Origin: MKRK01 sp001896915
Lineage (GTDB): Bacteria > Bacillota > Clostridia > Oscillospirales > Acutalibacteraceae
Assembly: GCA_937973935.1 (NCBI GenBank)
Contig: CALJJF010000316.1
Coordinates: 1 to 17,156, forward strand
Direction: 5' to 3'
Length of the DNA: 17,156 nt
Shown: piece after piece, positions 14,929-17,156 of the stretch
Numbering within the stretch: the stretch's first letter is position 1
Layout of the letters: each line of letters opens with the position of its first letter
Notes under the pieces: generated by a model
What the model was told of the DNA's origin: nothing
Database searches by the model: none
The model's input: only the letters and a program-made list of their open reading frames with translations
Translations under genes and position numbers: made by a program

Positions 14929-16344
14929 ATGTTAAAATTAAAATTCGAGAGTTTTTTAAAAGCATACCGCAACAGCCTTGAACCATATAAAGCTGAATGG
15001 ATTATTTTATTTTCCATGATTGGGATCATGTTTTTTTCACATCTTTATTGGGATATCGTTATTACCACACGTCATGGTATCAACGTATGGACATCTTTAT
15101 TTGAAGGACACTTAAACAATTTTTATTTTGATAATACACAACCTCAGATCACGAACTATGCCACATCCTGTGCGATATATCCCTTTCCCGTTTATATTGC
15201 TTTTGCAATATGGAACTTTCCGTTATGGGTCATGGAGCATGTTTTTCATAAAGACCCCTTTACCTCAACCGTTGCCCTGATGTATGCAAAATGCATATTG
15301 CTCCCTTTCTTGCTGGGTTCGGCTTATCTTGTCAAGAAAATATGTATTCAGTTATCCATATCCGTTCATCATGCAAAATGGTGTGCCTTTTATTTTTTAT
15401 CCAGCAATCTTGTGTTTTTTGCTGTGGTTGTTACCGGTCAATATGATATTTTTTCTGTATTTTTTATTTTATTGGGTTTTTATTATTATGTAAAAAACGA
15501 CGTGCAAAAATTTCTTTTGTTTTTTGCGATTGCGTTTTCATTTAAATTATTTGCAGTTTTCATTTTCATCCCTCTTCTTTTGCTCAAAGAAAAGAGGATT
15601 TTCCGGATTTTATTGTATTGCATCGCCAGTTTAAGCATTTACTGTATTTCATCTATGATTTTCCCCATGCCGGCAGGCTCCTCTGCGATTGCGATAAATA
15701 TGATCGGTCGTCTTTTCTCTCAGGTGCTTCCGCTGACCTTTATATCCACTCCCATTTTCGTGATTGCGACCGTTTGTCTGTGGCTGTTCTGCTATATTAA
15801 AAACCCTGATGAGGATAACAATCGGATGGCTTTGTATGTGTCCTTTTTGGCCATGGCAATTTTATTTGTTTGTTGTTACACCAATCTATACTGGATTATA
15901 CTGTTATCTCCATTTGTTTGTATGCTGTGTTTTACGAACCAAAAATATTTGAAAATTAATATGCTGATAGAGACCCTGCTATGTGGTACGGTGATATTTT
16001 CGCTTGATATCGCAGGAAGCCCTGTGTTTTCCCTGTATACAACAAACAATACATTCCTTTCAAAAATATTCGGAAATATTCCCTATGACAAATACGATAA
16101 ATATTTTGGCTCAATTCTAAAAGACATTATAAAAAATGAAACCGTGCTTTCTTATCTTGCTCCCTCCTGCACTGCAGCTTTTGTTGCGGGACTTGTGGTT
16201 TTTTCCATCCTAAACTTTCGTAAGGAACAGTCAGAACAGGAAGTTGCCGTAGACAGAAATCTGATCTTGTCAAGATTACTGATCAATGCCTTCATTTGCG
16301 GTTTGCCTCTTATTTTATTTTTATATTATAAATTTTCATCCTGA
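14929..16344 (+). CDS. Multi-spanning GT-C-like glycosyltransferase, candidate third component
   Basis: 471 residues with AGAGGGAT upstream of the ATG. About ten or more hydrophobic helices span residues 23 to 468. After the first helix a loop begins with W41-D42 and continues with RHGINVWTSLFEG, the place where GT-C enzymes carry a catalytic acid. GQYDIFSVFF (170-179) and AFSFKLFAVFIFIPLL (202-217) are typical of polyprenyl-sugar-dependent GT-C families such as GT87 and PIG-M-like mannosyltransferases. It probably transfers the flipped sugar to its acceptor outside the membrane. The specific family and acceptor are unassigned. It is the last gene of the operon, directly after the GtrB-like gene and before the terminator. 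Confidence 0.75.
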   Translation: MLKLKFESFLKAYRNSLEPYKAEWIILFSMIGIMFFSHLYWDIVITTRHGINVWTSLFEGHLNNFYFDNTQPQITNYATSCAIYPFPVYIAFAIWNFPLWVMEHVFHKDPFTSTVALMYAKCILLPFLLGSAYLVKKICIQLSISVHHAKWCAFYFLSSNLVFFAVVVTGQYDIFSVFFILLGFYYYVKNDVQKFLLFFAIAFSFKLFAVFIFIPLLLLKEKRIFRILLYCIASLSIYCISSMIFPMPAGSSAIAINMIGRLFSQVLPLTFISTPIFVIATVCLWLFCYIKNPDEDNNRMALYVSFLAMAILFVCCYTNLYWIILLSPFVCMLCFTNQKYLKINMLIETLLCGTVIFSLDIAGSPVFSLYTTNNTFLSKIFGNIPYDKYDKYFGSILKDIIKNETVLSYLAPSCTAAFVAGLVVFSILNFRKEQSEQEVAVDRNLILSRLLINAFICGLPLILFLYYKFSS

Positions 16345-16366
16345 TCCCGGAAGTATCGATAAGATT

Positions 16367-16407
16367 AAAACATCCGACATTGTTCTGAAGCAATGTCGGA
16401 TGTTTTT
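16367..16407. terminator. Bidirectional terminator between the operon and dinB
   Basis: A perfect 16-bp stem (AAAACATCCGACATTG at 16367-16382 with its complement at 16391-16406) encloses an 8-nt loop. Both 3' arms end in a T-run, so it can stop the rightward operon (stop at 16344) and the converging leftward polymerase gene (stop at 16437). Confidence 0.93.
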
Positions 16408-16436
16408 CATTCCGTCCGGACGTGTGCTTGTTCAGC

Positions 16437-17156
16437 TTACCTGACCATAAAATGAAAGCTGCAGGCATCGCTGTGAACCTCATCCGCCAGCGTGTTGTAA
16501 AGCAGTCTTGCCCGTTTCACGGTATCACTGCCATATTTTCCCCGCAGCAAATCGGCGCTTTGCTCGGTGCTTTCCCGTTTTTCCTCTCTGCCTGCATCGC
16601 AGTAAAAGGAGCATTGCAGCCCTTCCCCTTCCGGCAAAAGCCGCCCGGCCCGAATGCCGATGGTACGCAGCGGCTTTTCCCAACGATGGTGCTTTGTAAA
16701 AAGCTCCAGACCGTGCTTCGCTAGCTCGTAGCCGGAACGTACAGGGACAGAAGGTGTCATCTGATGCTCCTCGCTCTCCAAATCATTCATTCTGATATAA
16801 ATCTGCACCAACCCGGCAGTGAGCCGGGTCTCCCGAAGCTGGCGGGATATGCTGTCCGACAGCTGCAACAGCACCCGCCAGACATCGCCGTTGTCCTTTA
16901 AGTCCCTGCTGCAGGTGACGGATTTGCCGATGCTTTTGGCTACAGAGGCATCATCCATGCTGACTACCCTGCCGCTGTCGTAGCCTCTGGCATTTTCCCA
17001 GATCGATATGCCGTTTTTACCGAGAGCATTTTCAATCACATACAGCGGTGCATTGGCAATATCCCCGATGGTGAATATCCCCAGCTTGTTGAGCTTTCCT
17101 TTGGTCGCCCTGCCCACAAACAGCAAATCATCACAGGGAAGCGGCCAGACAATGTC
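16437..17156 (-). CDS. dinB: Y-family DNA polymerase (DinB/UmuC type), C-terminal part
   Basis: 240 codons are visible, open through the right edge, so the catalytic palm lies outside the window. The visible part begins WPLPCDDLLFVGRA, then the helix-hairpin-helix thumb (GRATKGKLNKLGIFTIGDIANA) and the little-finger domain (SIGKSVTCSRDLKD to PLRTIGIRAGRL). These proteins copy damaged DNA and are often SOS-induced. The usual C-terminal clamp-binding motif of the QLSLF type appears here as QCSFY (before CDAGREEKRES), which may weaken sliding-clamp binding. The TTG near 17126 is internal to the family sequence and is not a start. By eye its codons are richer in G and C than those of the operon next to it. 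Confidence 0.9.
   Translation of the reverse strand, partial: DIVWPLPCDDLLFVGRATKGKLNKLGIFTIGDIANAPLYVIENALGKNGISIWENARGYDSGRVVSMDDASVAKSIGKSVTCSRDLKDNGDVWRVLLQLSDSISRQLRETRLTAGLVQIYIRMNDLESEEHQMTPSVPVRSGYELAKHGLELFTKHHRWEKPLRTIGIRAGRLLPEGEGLQCSFYCDAGREEKRESTEQSADLLRGKYGSDTVKRARLLYNTLADEVHSDACSFHFMVR

Noticed and set aside
16422..16724. Forward 100-codon open frame over the polymerase gene
   Set aside because: It lies antisense to a clear Y-family polymerase reading and shows no domain or ribosome site.

Overview
The window looks like chromosomal DNA from a low-GC Gram-positive anaerobe of the Clostridia (Ruminococcaceae/Oscillospiraceae-like). This is inferred from AGGAGG-type ribosome binding sites, sigma-A style promoters, secreted proteins ending in dockerin-like modules, and a YfhO-family membrane protein of the Firmicutes type. 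No tRNA, rRNA, CRISPR array, insertion sequence or phage gene was seen.

Layout. (1) Bases 1-3272 are transcribed leftward. They hold the 5' end of an unidentified gene with a clean promoter, a small secreted protein made only of a signal peptide, a spacer module and a dockerin, and a 753-residue secreted GH16 beta-glucanase with accessory domains, a Ser/Thr linker and the same spacer-dockerin tail. (2) Bases 3421-4350 hold a rightward unit with its own promoter, a roughly 140-nt leader, a YjdF/DUF2238-like membrane protein and a terminator. (3) Bases 4663-16407 form one apparent nine-gene rightward operon with short gaps: yfhO, rfbF, rfbG, rfbH, a GtrA-family flippase, a thiamine-diphosphate enzyme, an SDR sugar reductase, a GtrB-type polyprenyl-phosphate glycosyltransferase and a multi-spanning GT-C-like protein. 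A strong bidirectional hairpin closes it. (4) A leftward Y-family DNA polymerase (dinB-like) runs off the right edge.

How the operon may work. RfbF, RfbG and RfbH are the first three steps of the CDP-3,6-dideoxyhexose pathway. The acetolactate-synthase-like enzyme and the reductase that follow match the logic of CDP-yersiniose synthesis in Yersinia (YerE adds a two-carbon acetyl branch from pyruvate, YerF reduces it). The remaining genes are the parts of a three-component membrane glycosylation system: GtrB loads a sugar on undecaprenyl phosphate, GtrA flips it, and a GT-C/YfhO protein transfers it outside. The main proposal is therefore a dedicated system that makes a branched-chain dideoxy sugar and attaches it to a cell-surface polymer of a Gram-positive bacterium. 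The enzyme families are clear from sequence. The exact sugar, the acceptor and the pairing of the two halves are inference. The E3 reductase needed by RfbH is not in the window.
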